From an uncultured Lachnospiraceae bacterium (GTDB lineage: Bacteria > Bacillota > Clostridia > Lachnospirales > Lachnospiraceae): 51,375 bases of DNA. The notes beneath the pieces were generated by a model. The model saw nothing but the letters and a program-made list of their open reading frames with translations, was not told where the DNA came from and made no database searches. Shown piece after piece: positions 49,995 through 51,375 of the stretch (positions within the stretch are counted from its first letter, which is position 1; the number at the start of each line of letters is the position of its first letter). Position numbers and translations under genes: made by a program. The stretch covers positions 1 through 51,375 of the forward strand of contig CAJUTU010000028.1 of NCBI GenBank assembly GCA_910589385.1, written 5' to 3'.

Positions 49995-51281
49995 ATGACG
50001 CCATACAAAGAGCTGTATGTGGAAGAACTGGAAGTATTGAAGAAAGAACTGGAGCATGAGTTTGAGACAGTCAAGGCAAAAAAATTGAATCTGGATATGT
50101 CCAGAGGAAAACCATCAACAGAACAGCTCAATCTGTCCATGGAAATGATGGATGTACTGCATAAAGAATCGGACATGATCTGCGAGGAAGGCGTTGATTG
50201 CAGAAATTATGGAGTACTGGACGGAATCAGAGAGGCAAAGCAGCTTCTGGCAGATATGATGGAAGTACCGAAAGATAATATTATCATTTTTGGTAACTCC
50301 AGCCTGAACGTAATGTATGATATGATATCACATGCCATGACCCATGGCGTTATGGGAAGCACACCCTGGGCGAAGCTGGATAAAGTAAAATTTTTATGTC
50401 CGGTTCCGGGATATGACCGGCATTTTACGATAACAGAGCATTTTGGAATTGAGATGGTGAACGTACCCATGACTCCGACCGGTCCTGACATGGATATTGT
50501 GGAAAAGCTGGTTGCAGAGGATGAGACGATCAAAGGAATCTGGTGTGTACCCAAATATTCGAATCCACAGGGAATTACCTATTCTGATGAGACGGTTCAT
50601 CGTTTTGCCTGTCTGAAACCGGCGGCAAAGGATTTCCGCATTTATTGGGATAATGCATATGGAATCCACCACCTATATGATGATAAGCATGACTATCTGA
50701 TTGAGATTTTTATGGAATGTAAAAAAGCAGGTAATCCGGATTTGGTATATAAATTTGCCTCCACATCGAAAATTAGTTTTCCGGGTTCTGGAATCGCTGC
50801 TTTTGCGGCATCGGATGCAAACCTGGTGGAGATCCGCAAGCAGATGCAGGTGCAGACTATCGGGCATGATAAGGTGAACCAGCTGCGCCATGCAAGGTTT
50901 TTCGGGGATATTTCCGGTATGGTACAGCATATGAAAAAACATGCAGACATTATGCGTCCAAAATTCGAGACCGTGATAGACACATTAGAGAAAGAACTGG
51001 GCGGATTGGAGATTGGCTCTTGGATTGCGCCGCGGGGCGGTTACTTTATTTCCTTTGATGCCATGGAAGGGTGTGCAAAGGCAATCGTGGCGAAGGCAAA
51101 AGAGGCGGGACTGGTAATGACAGACGCAGGGGCGACCTATCCATATGGTAAGGATCCGAAAGACAGCAACATCCGGATTGCACCGTCTTATCCGACATTG
51201 GATGAACTGAAAATAGCAGCAGAGATTTTTGTGCTCAGTGTAAAAATAGTAAGCATTGATAAACTGCTTGGTAATTTATAG
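49995..51281 (+). CDS. Aspartate aminotransferase, type Ic-like
   Basis: A 428-residue PLP-dependent aminotransferase of fold type I, of the subgroup often called Ic or MocR-unrelated AspT. Its N-terminus (LDMSRGKPSTEQLNLS) is typical. The PLP lysine is in FASTSKISFPGSG; the Asn and Asp that bind the cofactor are in YSNPQGITYS and IYWDNAYGIHHL, and RIAPSYPTLDEL holds the substrate-binding Arg. ATG 49995 has GGAGG (49982-49986) 8 bases upstream; the frame open to 49920 contains the promoter. Makes aspartate from oxaloacetate and glutamate, or a related reaction. The 94 bases after the stop hold no gene. Confidence 0.9.
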   Translation: MTPYKELYVEELEVLKKELEHEFETVKAKKLNLDMSRGKPSTEQLNLSMEMMDVLHKESDMICEEGVDCRNYGVLDGIREAKQLLADMMEVPKDNIIIFGNSSLNVMYDMISHAMTHGVMGSTPWAKLDKVKFLCPVPGYDRHFTITEHFGIEMVNVPMTPTGPDMDIVEKLVAEDETIKGIWCVPKYSNPQGITYSDETVHRFACLKPAAKDFRIYWDNAYGIHHLYDDKHDYLIEIFMECKKAGNPDLVYKFASTSKISFPGSGIAAFAASDANLVEIRKQMQVQTIGHDKVNQLRHARFFGDISGMVQHMKKHADIMRPKFETVIDTLEKELGGLEIGSWIAPRGGYFISFDAMEGCAKAIVAKAKEAGLVMTDAGATYPYGKDPKDSNIRIAPSYPTLDELKIAAEIFVLSVKIVSIDKLLGNL

Positions 51282-51375
51282 AAAAATAATCATTGTGATA
51301 TAGAAAACGGCTGTGTATTATTTTGGTGTTAGTTAATAAATGGGTTGATAAAACAAAAAAGGGTTGCATTAGAAC

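Overview
The window is a 51-kb stretch of bacterial chromosome whose gene families, strong AGGAGG-type ribosome binding sites, moderate GC and gene order (holA-lepA-hemW, hrcA-grpE-dnaK-dnaJ, plsX-acpP-rnc-smc-ftsY, a single-chain NifJ-type pyruvate oxidoreductase, short two-gene chromate transporter) fit an anaerobic gut Clostridium relative of the family Lachnospiraceae. The species assignment is inference. I see no rRNA or tRNA gene, no CRISPR array, no insertion sequence and no prophage; this is mostly core chromosome with small accessory islands.

Left part (1-3431): a small, eroding accessory cluster. It holds a zinc-ribbon protein, a flavodoxin, a 21-codon stump of a DUF188 (YaiI/YqxD) gene, a peptide-deformylase-like protein, what looks like an internally deleted SAM methyltransferase, an ADP-ribose macro-domain protein and a small membrane protein. 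The two gaps here (2262-2598 and 3043-3431) contain unexplained structure: two mutually exclusive inverted pairings followed by a T-rich run, and a pair of direct repeats 21 bp apart in front of a -10 box, like an activator site that has lost its gene.

3432-15146 is housekeeping: DNA polymerase III delta (promoter so close to the ATG that its transcript would be almost leaderless), LepA, HemW, an M20 peptidase, a convergent chromate transporter pair, then the HrcA-regulated chaperone operon with a perfect CIRCE operator and a strong terminator after dnaJ. 15168-22554 carries a glycogen debranching enzyme on the minus strand, a LuxR-type two-component system, and a divergent three-gene ABC-2 exporter that this system probably controls through a dyad just upstream.

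22637-34704 is the fatty-acid/RNase III/SMC/FtsY cluster, with a small NIF3/PII-like gene inserted between smc and ftsY, then threonine ammonia-lyase and the large pyruvate:ferredoxin oxidoreductase, ended by a 54-bp perfect palindrome. 34705-39276 is accessory: a HicA-like toxin with an unusual composite antitoxin, an esterase, an AAA-ATPase/PD-(D/E)XK nuclease protein and a GatD-like dehydrogenase.

39296-51375: a yybP-ykoY manganese riboswitch with its terminator controls mntP; then asnA (minus), a membrane protein, PHP phosphoesterase, malQ, feoA-feoB (malQ and feoA overlap as ATGA), truA, two unknown minus-strand genes (one with degenerate 13-residue repeats), a 47-residue small ORF, a duplicated Gly/Cys-rich membrane miniprotein and a type-Ic aspartate aminotransferase. 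The best candidates for something undescribed are the composite toxin-antitoxin module, the Gly/Cys-rich miniprotein with its small-ORF neighbour, the alternative-pairing element at 2390-2482 and the folded intergenic element at 40157-40278.
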